From contig JAEHCY010000423.1 of the NCBI GenBank assembly GCA_016880695.1, positions 1 to 6,318 of the forward strand: 6,318 nucleotides of DNA, written 5' to 3'. The DNA comes from Chromatiaceae bacterium (GTDB lineage: Bacteria > Pseudomonadota > Gammaproteobacteria > Chromatiales > Chromatiaceae). Position 1 is the first letter of the stretch, and each line of letters starts with the position of its first letter. A program made the translations under genes and the position numbers. Under the pieces are notes generated by a model. It saw nothing but the letters and a program-made list of their open reading frames with translations, had not been told where the DNA came from and made no database searches. Of the stretch, positions 1 to 6,204 are shown piece by piece.

Positions 1-6
1 AAACAC

Positions 7-207
7 TCAGGAGCCGCGCGGCCCGCCGGGCGTGTACGCCCGGATCTTCATCTTGCCGGCATCACCATTGCTGGTGCTGGGGCTCAGCGGCTTGTTCGGG
101 AACCGCGCAACCGCCTTGCCGGCGGCCTTGCTGTTCTGGCTGTCCACAATCTCGTCCGGGTTCTTGAAGGACATGGACGAGCCGTAGGGGTTGCTGACTT
201 TCAACAT
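7..207 (-). CDS. Small hypothetical phage protein downstream of the major capsid gene
   Basis: This is a 66-residue open frame that I do not recognise. It starts at ATG 205-207, sixteen bases after the capsid stop codon, behind a very strong Shine-Dalgarno sequence, and ends at TGA 7-9. The protein is polar and basic, rich in Ser, Asn, Lys, Pro and Gly, with no membrane segment, signal peptide or Cys. The tail from about residue 40 is Pro/Ser/Gly-rich and looks disordered, ending in Gly-Gly-Pro-Arg-Gly-Ser. The position directly after the coat gene and the good ribosome site argue that it is a real gene of the head operon. Small proteins in this slot can be head decoration or head-completion factors, but nothing in the sequence shows that here. 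The 3' end of the gene is very GC-rich and contains a perfect inverted repeat. Confidence 0.7.
   Translation of the reverse strand: MLKVSNPYGSSMSFKNPDEIVDSQNSKAAGKAVARFPNKPLSPSTSNGDAGKMKIRAYTPGGPRGS
26..43 (-). repeat. GC-rich perfect inverted repeat (7-bp stem, 4-base loop) near the end of the 66-residue gene
   Basis: CCGGGCG at 26-32 and CGCCCGG at 37-43 are perfect reverse complements around a 4-base loop, and another 10-bp palindrome (GCCGCGCGGC) follows at 13-22. Both lie inside the last codons of the 66-residue gene. RNA from the minus strand could form stable hairpins here. No U-run follows either stem inside the window apart from a TTT at the edge, so I do not call it a terminator. 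It could be a partial terminator or attenuator, or merely the result of Pro/Gly/Arg codons in GC-rich DNA. Confidence 0.4.
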
Positions 208-213
208 GATTCA

Positions 214-220
214 CTCCTTC
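214..220 (-). promoter_or_regulatory. Ribosome binding site for the 66-residue gene
   Basis: On the minus strand GAAGGAG lies six bases before ATG 205-207. It sits in the short gap after the capsid stop codon, is close to an ideal Shine-Dalgarno match, and is the main evidence that the small downstream frame is translated. Confidence 0.8.
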
Positions 221-223
221 AGA

Positions 224-1165
224 TTACGGCGAAGCCGGGGCCTTCGCCACGACACCGGTGCCCACGTACTGGGGCTCGATGACCTCGAAACCGTACACCA
301 TCAGGCCACGGATGAGGTAGCCGAAGTCGGTCGGGTTGTTGATCATCTGGGCCTCGATGATCTGGGCCGCGAAGGTCAGGCCGGCGGAGTGGCCGAACAT
401 CACGTACGTGGCAACTGCAGGCGACGTTTGCGTCAGCATGTTGTTGCTTCGGTACAGCGTGAAGCCGTCCACCTCGCCGATCTTCCCGTTGCGCAGGATC
501 GAGACGCCATCGCCGGCCAGCGATGCGATGCGCAGGTCAGAGCGCTTCACCAGCGAGTCCATCCAGGCCGGGATCACCATCCATCGGCCTTCAGCACTCA
601 CGTTCTGCTCGGTCAGCACCTGGCCGCAGTCAACGATGAAGTCAACCACGTTGTCCTTGGTGAGCAACCGCGGCGAAGCGGCCGTGCCAAGGTCGATGTC
701 GTTGCTGATGACGCCAGCGGTGGAGCCGCTGTTGTCTGCGCTGACCTCGGACGGGATCGTCTCCAGCATGTCCGCGTCGGCGGAGATGCGCAGTTGGATC
801 GAGCCGTCGTTGGCGAACACGTCAGCCAGGTTCAGGTCGGATTGCCGCGAGTCCACGATGTTGAGCGCGACGTTGAACGCCTTGCCCTTGTCGATGGACA
901 GCGTGACGGAGTTGCGCGTCGGGTATTGAGGCGTGAGCCCCTCCCCGATCACGTAGTCCGTGACGGTGATGTCCGGGATGGTGCGGATCTTGACCTGGGC
1001 GCCGAAGTCAACGATGTCACCCTCGTAGTCGATCGACGCGATGTCGCCGAACACGGTGGTGCGGTAGAACTTCTCCACCAGCTTCCCGGAGTACACCTCC
1101 GGGTCGAAATTTACGGTGCCACTCGGGCCATAGTCCGGGACACCTGATGCGCGAGGCACACCCAT
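224..1165 (-). CDS. Major capsid (coat) protein, HK97-fold
   Basis: This 313-residue protein is the probable coat subunit that builds the icosahedral head. Features typical of HK97-fold podovirus coat proteins, judged by eye, are: an N-terminal segment around residues 22-40 (PEVYSGKLVEKFYRTTVFG); a likely E-loop region about 55-95; a long helix around 118-137 that would be the spine helix; an Arg-Trp-Met-Val-Ile-Pro stretch at 194-199 like the conserved A-domain strand; an Asn-Gly-Lys-Ile-Gly...Gly-Phe...Ser-Asn pattern at 226-241; and a C-terminal block at 271-298 (Glu-Ala-Gln...Asn-Pro...Phe-Gly-Tyr...Tyr-Gly) of the kind that closes these coat proteins. No N-terminal delta domain is seen, which agrees with a separate scaffold gene upstream. 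The start is ATG 1163-1165, with GGAGAG placed correctly before it. The length is short compared with P22 coat (430 residues) but normal for other tailed phages. The gene is 25 bases downstream of the scaffold gene. Confidence 0.88.
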   Translation of the reverse strand: MGVPRASGVPDYGPSGTVNFDPEVYSGKLVEKFYRTTVFGDIASIDYEGDIVDFGAQVKIRTIPDITVTDYVIGEGLTPQYPTRNSVTLSIDKGKAFNVALNIVDSRQSDLNLADVFANDGSIQLRISADADMLETIPSEVSADNSGSTAGVISNDIDLGTAASPRLLTKDNVVDFIVDCGQVLTEQNVSAEGRWMVIPAWMDSLVKRSDLRIASLAGDGVSILRNGKIGEVDGFTLYRSNNMLTQTSPAVATYVMFGHSAGLTFAAQIIEAQMINNPTDFGYLIRGLMVYGFEVIEPQYVGTGVVAKAPASP

Positions 1166-1169
1166 GATT

Positions 1170-1175
1170 CTCTCC
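1170..1175 (-). promoter_or_regulatory. Ribosome binding site for the major capsid gene
   Basis: GGAGAG on the minus strand, with GGAG six bases before ATG 1163-1165, lies in the 25-base gap after the scaffold stop codon. This fixes the capsid start and fits the high expression a coat protein needs. Confidence 0.75.
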
Positions 1176-1190
1176 AGTTAGGGTTACCGC

Positions 1191-2132
1191 TTACGCGGTG
1201 GCTCTCGACTGAAGACGAGCCTCGAACGCGGCGTGTTCAGCATCGCTGACCAACCTGAGCGCCCGGCGCTTGTAGTGCTCGCGGACCTCGGCCTTGGTCG
1301 GGTATCCCATCGACGGGACACTCGGCGGCGGGGTCGAATCCGTTCTCGCACCACCAGAAGGAGGAACGGGGGGCGTTGGCACCGCGTTCTCTGCCTTGTA
1401 CGCCATGAACATCTGGGCCACCCCAGCAACGTTGAAGTTGCCGATGTGACGGTCAAGAATGTCCTGGCGAACCATGCCAGATCCTGGGTCAACCTCTGCA
1501 AGAAAGCCGGTGAATTGGTCCTTCCAGGCGGGTTCCTGGTCGATCACCTCAAAGTCCGGCACCAGTTCGGCCAGTCGCATCTTGAACGATGCGACCTTCT
1601 CCTTGTGGGCTCGCTTGGCGTCGTCTGCTCGTGCCGTCTTCAGCGGCGCGATCTCGGCGTCAATGAGCGCCTGAGCTTGGCTCCGCGCCGCCTTCGAGGC
1701 GGTGGCCGCCATGGCCCTGCACTGGTCCTCGCCAAGCTGCTCGATCTGTTCCGGGGTGAAGTATTGCCCCAGGTCGATCTCGGTAGCAGCGGCAGGTTTC
1801 TCAGAGAGCTTCCCAAGAAGCTCAGTGATCCGCGCGTTCAGTGCAGCAACCTCGGCGGCGTGCTCTTCGCGGGTCTGGTTCAGGATCCCCTGAGTGACCT
1901 TGAAGCGCTGCTCCCAGTAGGCAGGATCGCTCTTGCGAGGATCGGCCGTTGGGTGCGTCGGTTTCTGCGCCTGCGGCGCGGATGGTTGTGGCGGCTCCTC
2001 GCCCTCGGGCTTGGTCGCCACGGATGGTTCCTCCGGCGGCTTCTCCATCTTCAGCCGGATACGCTCCTGCTGACGTTGAATCTGCCCCGGTAGGGGACGC
2101 TCGCGTGATACTTGGCTCATCTCAGCCGGCAT
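1191..2132 (-). CDS. Probable scaffolding protein for prohead assembly
   Basis: This 313-residue protein is likely the internal scaffold that directs coat assembly and is lost from the mature head. The N-terminal 70 residues are Pro/Glu/Gln-rich and low-complexity, apparently disordered. Residues 72-110 (starting Tyr-Trp-Glu-Gln-Arg-Phe) and about 135-190 are charged, heptad-like helices. Residues 191-246 (Val-Pro-Asp-Phe ... Trp-Lys-Asp-Gln-Phe ... Ala-Tyr-Lys) match a pattern I associate with phage scaffolds. A Pro/Ser/Thr linker at 250-275 leads to a basic helical C-terminus at 277-313 (Lys-Ala-Glu-Val-Arg-Glu-His-Tyr-Lys-Arg-Arg). A positively charged C-terminal helical hairpin is the coat-binding element of the 303-residue P22 scaffold, and the length is similar. 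The position just before the capsid gene supports the call. No protease motif is visible. ATG 2130-2132 is preferred over the internal ATG at codon 5 because GGAGAA lies at the right distance upstream. A generic head protein is the alternative. Confidence 0.78.
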   Translation of the reverse strand: MPAEMSQVSRERPLPGQIQRQQERIRLKMEKPPEEPSVATKPEGEEPPQPSAPQAQKPTHPTADPRKSDPAYWEQRFKVTQGILNQTREEHAAEVAALNARITELLGKLSEKPAAATEIDLGQYFTPEQIEQLGEDQCRAMAATASKAARSQAQALIDAEIAPLKTARADDAKRAHKEKVASFKMRLAELVPDFEVIDQEPAWKDQFTGFLAEVDPGSGMVRQDILDRHIGNFNVAGVAQMFMAYKAENAVPTPPVPPSGGARTDSTPPPSVPSMGYPTKAEVREHYKRRALRLVSDAEHAAFEARLQSRATA

Positions 2133-2136
2133 TCAG

Positions 2137-2142
2137 TTCTCC
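2137..2142 (-). promoter_or_regulatory. Ribosome binding site deciding the scaffold start
   Basis: GGAGAA on the minus strand, with GGAG six bases upstream of ATG 2130-2132, selects that codon over the in-frame ATG four codons later at 2118-2120, which has only a weak GGCTGAG nearby. Confidence 0.7.
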
Positions 2143-2202
2143 GATCCTGGCCTGTTGGCACTGGGATTCGTGATTCGGAATGCGCTGGGCGCGATTTCCA
2201 GG

Positions 2203-2469
2203 TTACGCCTGGGGGTGGTTCACGACTCTGGGTCGAGATACCGCCGGGCGGTTGAGGCGTTGTTCAGCCTCTTTGATGTCCTGCAGCAATTCGTGAAACG
2301 CCCGGGACCGGCCCTGCGCCACGAAAACACCCTCTCGCAGGGCTGAACGGAGATCTGCGTCGGCGCTTCCCAGTTTCGCTTCGAGGTATCTGAGATACAT
2401 CTTGACTTCTGGGAGCCTTGCAAACCTTGCCAGGAATTCAAGCTCCTCGCGCGAGAGTGGCTCACTCAT
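2203..2469 (-). CDS. Small helical phage protein of unknown function between portal and scaffold
   Basis: This 88-residue protein starts at ATG 2467-2469 and ends at TAA 2203-2205. It looks almost wholly alpha-helical and charged: Leu/Arg/Glu-rich helices at about 6-34 (Glu-Glu-Leu-Glu-Phe-Leu ... Tyr-Leu-Arg-Tyr-Leu-Glu) and 36-72, with a Gln-Gly-Arg turn at 52-54 followed by a Leu-Leu-Gln-Asp-Ile helix. The last 15 residues are basic and probably disordered. There is no signal peptide or membrane span. I cannot name a family. From memory, short helical proteins with this Gln-Gly-Arg...Leu-Leu pattern recur between portal and scaffold genes in podovirus-like genomes without an assigned role. 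The gene begins 13 bases after the portal stop with a recognisable ribosome site, so it is very likely translated with the head genes. A role in head or portal assembly is only inferred from position. Confidence 0.75.
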   Translation of the reverse strand: MSEPLSREELEFLARFARLPEVKMYLRYLEAKLGSADADLRSALREGVFVAQGRSRAFHELLQDIKEAEQRLNRPAVSRPRVVNHPQA

Positions 2470-2475
2470 GCCGAA

Positions 2476-2479
2476 TCCT
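2476..2479 (-). promoter_or_regulatory. Ribosome binding site for the 88-residue gene
   Basis: AGGA on the minus strand lies six bases before ATG 2467-2469, and a second AAGG overlaps the portal stop codon at 2481-2485. The arrangement suggests translation continues from the portal gene into the small gene. Confidence 0.6.
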
Positions 2480-2482
2480 ACC

Positions 2483-4663
2483 TTACTTGCTCGGCTTGCT
2501 GTCCTTGTCGCCTTGTACCCTGGCCATCTCGGCCTTCACGGCCTCCCTGACCATCTCCATGATGAACTCCTGCTGCCGACGCTTTTCCTCCGCGGCGGTT
2601 TGAAGGTTGTCGCGCTGGGCGTCAGCCTCGGTTTGTGCCTGGATTTTCTGGGTCTCTGCGGCGCCCTGCATCTCCAGTTGCTGCTGCATCTGCTGCTGCT
2701 GGGCCTCGGCCTCTTGCTGGGCCCGCTTGGCCAGTTCCTCGTCGTCTGGCACGATGTCATCGACCGGCAGTTCCATGGACGCGGCCAATTCCCTGGCCAA
2801 TGCTGCAATGCCCTTTTGTCCGACGATCTGCGCCAGCATCGGGTTTTCAGCGGTGAGGCCGAGAAACTGCATGCGCCGGTTTTGGGCAGATTCCTTGATG
2901 AGAATGGCCGCGGCACCACGCGGCACCACGGCGCAGTCCCCCTTGATACTCTCGTCCGGGTTGTAGAGCATCTCGTTGAAGAAAGCCTCCTGGATGGTGG
3001 GCCCGATCACATCCATGTCGATGCCGCTGATGGCGCGGCGCAGCCCCTTGGCGGCGTTGTTCATCAGCATGGTGAGGCCAGTGGCCGTGTCAGCGGCGCC
3101 GTGCACGTCCTGGTTGCCGTAGGCGTACCGCGGGATGCCGGTCGCATCGTCGGCGCGCATCTCCCACTGCTCGTAGGTGGCCATCAGGGGGCCGGACCTG
3201 TCGTCAGGCTGGAAGAATCCGATGCCAGGGTTGGCCTGGTTTGAGTTCGGGTCGCTCTTGAGCTGGAAAATCTTCCAGGGGATGATCTCCATGGTCTGCT
3301 CGCCGTCCGCAAGGCGGTCGGCGTAGACCCACATCATCGGCCCCGATGCAGCCCCCAGGTTGTCAGCTAGGGCCCGCGCGATGGCGTTGCACATCTTTTG
3401 GTGGGTCTCGCACAGATCGGGGACCGAACGGCCCCAGAAGGCCCCTGGGATGGTCTCGTAGGATGCCTTGTGGTACGGGCGCAGACCCAGCGGGTGAGGG
3501 TTGAGCACGGCGTAGATCACGTACTTGCCGATGAGCACCGCGTTGACTTCGTAGTCCTTGTCCCGCTCCAGGTCCTCCCAGCCGCGCACACCCCAGCCGA
3601 TGAGCTTCCAGCCAGGGACCGAGCCCCAGTAGTTCAGCGCGTCGATCACACCTGGTGGGCTGACCCACAGGTACATGGACTCCTGCTCCAGGCGGGCCCG
3701 CTCAGCGGCAGTCCACAGCCACCCTTCCAAGTGGCCATTGCTGTAGTCGAGCAGCGCCTTCTCGATCTCGTCATCCCGGTAGTCTGGGAGGCCCTTCAAC
3801 TCCCACAGGTCCTTGCGAAAAAACCGGATGCGCTCGATGAAGTCGCCCTGTTGCGGGTTGTCCGAACCGATCGCCGGATAGATGTCGAAGGGCGAGACGC
3901 GCTCCCAGCTTTGCACCGGTCCGTCCGACACCTTTGGCTTCCATCCTGGGCCCCACTCAAGGCGCTTGTGGCGACGGTAGAGTGGTCCCTTCATGATGGC
4001 CGCCGGAAAAGTCACGAAGTCCTCCACGAACCCATCCATCGCATGTTCCCAGCCACCTTCGGCAAGTCGATCAGCGATGACCTTCTCCATGCGCTTGGCG
4101 CGAAGCTCAGCGATCTTCTTGATCTGCTTCTCGGCCTCCGTCCTGGTCTTGTCGCCGATCTCTGCCACGAGGTCACGGAACTGACCCGGGGTCATGGTCT
4201 CGCCGGTCTCCTGACTCATCTGCACCATCTGCTCCTGGGCCTGCTGGATGGCCTTGGCGACGATGCCGCGCTTGATCGGGTCGGGCAGATCGGGCACCGG
4301 TGTTGGCACGATGCCCCACGGACGCTCACCGGCTGGCAGCACGATCTCGCGCACCCAGGCGGATCCGGCCCGGCACTTGGTGTTTGTCAGGTCCGCCCAA
4401 ACGATGTTCTGGCCACCAGACTGCTGCAGCACCTGAAGCTGGGCCGGCGAGTAGAGACCGCGGCGGGCCCGCATGCAGGCCAGGAGCTTCAGGTCGATGG
4501 CCTCCTTCTGCATCTTGTTGCGCCACCAGGACGCGCGGATGTGGCCAGCAAGGGCGGGGATGTACTCTCCCTCCAGATCCATTGGGTCTGGGGACGGCTG
4601 TGCCTGGTCGCGCTTGAGCACATCGTCGAGCCCAAGCTGTCGCACAAGGGGGTTTACTGGCAT
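2483..4663 (-). CDS. Portal protein, large P22-like type
   Basis: This 726-residue protein is the probable portal, the ring at one head vertex through which DNA enters and leaves and on which terminase and tail dock. Supporting patterns are: Glu-Arg-Val-Ser-Pro-Phe-Asp-Ile-Tyr-Pro at 254-263; a core block at 388-435 with Asn-Pro-His-Pro, Pro-Gly-Ala-Phe-Trp-Gly-Arg-Ser, then Gln-Lys-Met-Cys-Asn-Ala and Asp-Asn, as in P22-type portals; Thr-Gly-Ile-Pro...Tyr-Gly at 508-516; and Thr-Ala-Thr-Gly-Leu-Thr at 526-531. A long charged helical segment at 130-205 precedes the core. The C-terminal residues 640-720 are Gln/Glu/Ala-rich and helical, like the barrel extension of the P22 portal (725 residues). 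Position right after the large terminase is classical. The ATG at 4661-4663 follows the terminase stop by four bases, and its ribosome site overlaps the end of the terminase gene, indicating translational coupling. The call rests on pattern and context, not a search. Confidence 0.88.
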   Translation of the reverse strand: MPVNPLVRQLGLDDVLKRDQAQPSPDPMDLEGEYIPALAGHIRASWWRNKMQKEAIDLKLLACMRARRGLYSPAQLQVLQQSGGQNIVWADLTNTKCRAGSAWVREIVLPAGERPWGIVPTPVPDLPDPIKRGIVAKAIQQAQEQMVQMSQETGETMTPGQFRDLVAEIGDKTRTEAEKQIKKIAELRAKRMEKVIADRLAEGGWEHAMDGFVEDFVTFPAAIMKGPLYRRHKRLEWGPGWKPKVSDGPVQSWERVSPFDIYPAIGSDNPQQGDFIERIRFFRKDLWELKGLPDYRDDEIEKALLDYSNGHLEGWLWTAAERARLEQESMYLWVSPPGVIDALNYWGSVPGWKLIGWGVRGWEDLERDKDYEVNAVLIGKYVIYAVLNPHPLGLRPYHKASYETIPGAFWGRSVPDLCETHQKMCNAIARALADNLGAASGPMMWVYADRLADGEQTMEIIPWKIFQLKSDPNSNQANPGIGFFQPDDRSGPLMATYEQWEMRADDATGIPRYAYGNQDVHGAADTATGLTMLMNNAAKGLRRAISGIDMDVIGPTIQEAFFNEMLYNPDESIKGDCAVVPRGAAAILIKESAQNRRMQFLGLTAENPMLAQIVGQKGIAALARELAASMELPVDDIVPDDEELAKRAQQEAEAQQQQMQQQLEMQGAAETQKIQAQTEADAQRDNLQTAAEEKRRQQEFIMEMVREAVKAEMARVQGDKDSKPSK
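2678..2701 (-). repeat. CAG-rich trinucleotide tract encoding a polyglutamine run in the portal tail
   Basis: Eight codons, four CAG, one ATG, two CAG and one CAA, encode Gln4-Met-Gln3 at portal residues 655-662. The tract lies inside the predicted helical C-terminal barrel. Such a simple repeat could vary in length between relatives by replication slippage. Confidence 0.7.
2911..2930. repeat. Perfect 10-bp tandem duplication inside the portal gene
   Basis: CGGCACCACG occurs twice in a row at 2911-2920 and 2921-2930. The unit is not a multiple of three, so the two copies are read in different frames. They encode part of a Val-Val-Pro-Arg-Gly-Ala-Ala stretch at portal residues 579-585, and the reading frame continues intact on both sides. 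It is probably coincidence in GC-rich coding DNA. Confidence 0.6.
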
Positions 4664-4666
4664 GTC

Positions 4667-4674
4667 ATCACCTC
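4667..4674 (-). promoter_or_regulatory. Ribosome binding site for the portal gene, overlapping the terminase stop
   Basis: GAGGTGAT on the minus strand has GAGG seven bases before ATG 4661-4663. The site includes the last Arg codon and TGA stop of the terminase gene, so ribosomes finishing terminase are placed to restart on the portal. Confidence 0.75.
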
Positions 4675-6203
4675 ATCGCACTCCACACAACCTGACGACG
4701 CTGGACTGGTTTCACGATCGCTCGCGACGCCTTCCGATCCAGCGTGTCCACCAGGAAGCTCAGCGCAAGGCTGTCGGCCTTGTCCGGGCTCTTCCCGCCG
4801 TTCTTCTTGATGTCCTTCTTGCTCTGCAACTGGATGCGCAACGCGTTGTCGTAGCTGAAGTCCAGTGAGCACATCTGGTCCGCCAAACCACCTGGCTTGT
4901 CGTCCATGGGCAGCTCGCCACTCGCGAGCCACTCCTTCATCCGTCCCCAGGCTTCAGCGCGCTGGTTGAAATACTGCTTGTCGTCCCTCGCCGGGACGTG
5001 CCACATGATGGGCACCAGTTGCGGCATGTTCGGGGTCCTTCTCAGGAACGAGTCCAGGTCTGCGCCATTGCCGGAGGCGTCGTAGATGACGGCGTAGATG
5101 CCAGAGGTCTTGCGGATGATCTCGACGATTCGGCCGCCCACATCAACCCCGTCGAAGCCCGAGAACTCCACCTGCCAGTGGACCTTCAGACCTTGCCTCA
5201 GCGTGACCACGGTGCTGTCGTCGCCAAACCTTGCCGGGTCGATGCTCAGGATCTTGGGCTGGGCCCTCCATGCCATCATTGGCACTTCGCGCCGCATGGC
5301 CGCCATCACTGCTTCGGGACCGATGAAGTTGGCGAAACCAGCCCTGGGGAAGAGGCCCTTCACGCGCACGCGCACGAAGTCCGAGTCCTCGCCGTAGTCG
5401 GTGATCCAGTCCTCGATCTCGGCCTTGTTGGTGAAGCTGACGTTGCGGCCGTCCACCTGGGTGAAGCGGAACCGCTTGGACTGGGTGCACTCACGGTGGA
5501 AGCGCCCAGTTGTTCGGGTCGGGTTGCCGAAGGCGCACCACACGATCTGCGTGTCCGCGTCGGTCAGGGCGCCCATGGCCGTTTCCCAGATCGAGTCATC
5601 GATGGCCGACGCCTCATCGAACAGGAGCAGGACACGCTTGCCCTCGTTGTGCAGACCGGCGAAAGCCTCGGTGCTTTCTGCGGACCACGGGATTGCGTCT
5701 ACCCGCCAGGTCTTGACGTGGCCCTTGTCGATGGTCTCGATCGAGGTGGCGTTGAACTTGAACAGCGGCTTGGCGATCCAGAGCTGGTGCCACTTTCCAA
5801 GCTCGGCCCAGGTCTTGGACGAAAGCTGGGTCGCTGTGTTGGCCGTCACCACGCCCTTGGTGTCCACCTTCGTGCCGATGGCCCAGAGGATGAGCCAGGA
5901 CACCAGGGCGGACTTGCCCACGCCGTGCCCGGACGACACCACCTCACGAACGATTGCGCCCCTCTCGCCGCCGGCTTTGAGTTTCTTGCCGATGCTGTCG
6001 AGTACCCCGGACTGCCAGGGCTCTGGCCCCATCTTGTTGGACAGCGTGGTTCCCGGGACGCCCCACGGAAAAGACCACATGACGAATCCCAGCGGATCGA
6101 ATTCGTAGTCGATCAGCTTGTCGAGTAGCTCGTCAATGGGGGTTTCAGGTTTCCTGACGCTGTTTATTACCCTGCGCCGCGGCCTGACAGCAGTTTCCGC
6201 CAC
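4668..6203 (-). CDS. terL: Terminase large subunit (ATPase and nuclease of DNA packaging)
   Basis: This 511-residue protein is the packaging motor that docks on the portal, pumps DNA into the prohead with ATP and cuts concatemers. The ATPase domain shows a Pro-Trp-Gln adenine-binding motif at 62-64, a Walker A SGHGVGKS at 91-98, a Walker B VLLLFDE at 191-197 (catalytic Glu197), and a coupling-motif candidate Gly-Asn-Pro-Thr at 226-229. The RNase H-like nuclease domain shows three candidate acidic metal ligands: Asp322 in SIDPARFGDD, Asp375 in IYDASGNG, and Asp477 in PDKADSLALS. Length and motif order are complete for the family, so the gene looks intact. The C-terminal 25 residues are basic and may contact portal or DNA. 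The start is GTG 6201-6203, one base after the stop of the upstream gene. No ATG lies between it and the in-frame stop at 6231-6233, and the next ATG is codon 42, inside the family-typical N-terminus. The ribosome site is weak (GGCGAG), which suggests coupling to the upstream gene. Confidence 0.95.
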   Translation of the reverse strand: MAETAVRPRRRVINSVRKPETPIDELLDKLIDYEFDPLGFVMWSFPWGVPGTTLSNKMGPEPWQSGVLDSIGKKLKAGGERGAIVREVVSSGHGVGKSALVSWLILWAIGTKVDTKGVVTANTATQLSSKTWAELGKWHQLWIAKPLFKFNATSIETIDKGHVKTWRVDAIPWSAESTEAFAGLHNEGKRVLLLFDEASAIDDSIWETAMGALTDADTQIVWCAFGNPTRTTGRFHRECTQSKRFRFTQVDGRNVSFTNKAEIEDWITDYGEDSDFVRVRVKGLFPRAGFANFIGPEAVMAAMRREVPMMAWRAQPKILSIDPARFGDDSTVVTLRQGLKVHWQVEFSGFDGVDVGGRIVEIIRKTSGIYAVIYDASGNGADLDSFLRRTPNMPQLVPIMWHVPARDDKQYFNQRAEAWGRMKEWLASGELPMDDKPGGLADQMCSLDFSYDNALRIQLQSKKDIKKNGGKSPDKADSLALSFLVDTLDRKASRAIVKPVQRRQVVWSAMR

Positions 6204-6204
6204 T

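Noticed and set aside
1..6. Possible GTG start (4-6) of a next gene right after the stop of the 66-residue gene
   Set aside because: Only two codons are visible and there is no Shine-Dalgarno sequence just upstream, so it cannot be supported.
2220..2465. An alternative 81-codon minus-strand frame overlapping the 88-residue gene
   Set aside because: The 88-codon frame has the better-spaced ribosome site and a coherent amphipathic helical product, while the alternative is Arg/Ser/Trp-rich as expected from a shifted frame.
3263..3278. Inverted repeat CTGGAA / TTCCAG with a 4-base loop inside the portal gene
   Set aside because: A 6-bp stem in the middle of a coding region, with no following T-run, is expected by chance in a window this long.
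3816..3821. A-run on the plus strand in the portal gene, considered as a minus-strand U-tract of a terminator
   Set aside because: No stable stem precedes it and it lies inside an intact, conserved-looking coding frame.
3398..4810. A 470-codon open frame on the plus strand opposite the portal gene and the end of the terminase gene
   Set aside because: It is antisense to a gene with clear portal patterns, crosses a gene boundary, has low-complexity Leu/His/Val/Asp-rich content and no recognisable domain. GC-rich codon use on the coding strand removes stops from the mirror frame.
4998..6128. A 376-codon plus-strand frame opposite the terminase gene, and similar 318- and 286-codon frames opposite the capsid and scaffold genes
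   Set aside because: These are the same antisense effect. The minus-strand frames carry ATPase, nuclease and coat motifs and good ribosome sites, while the plus-strand products look like reverse-complement translations without domains.
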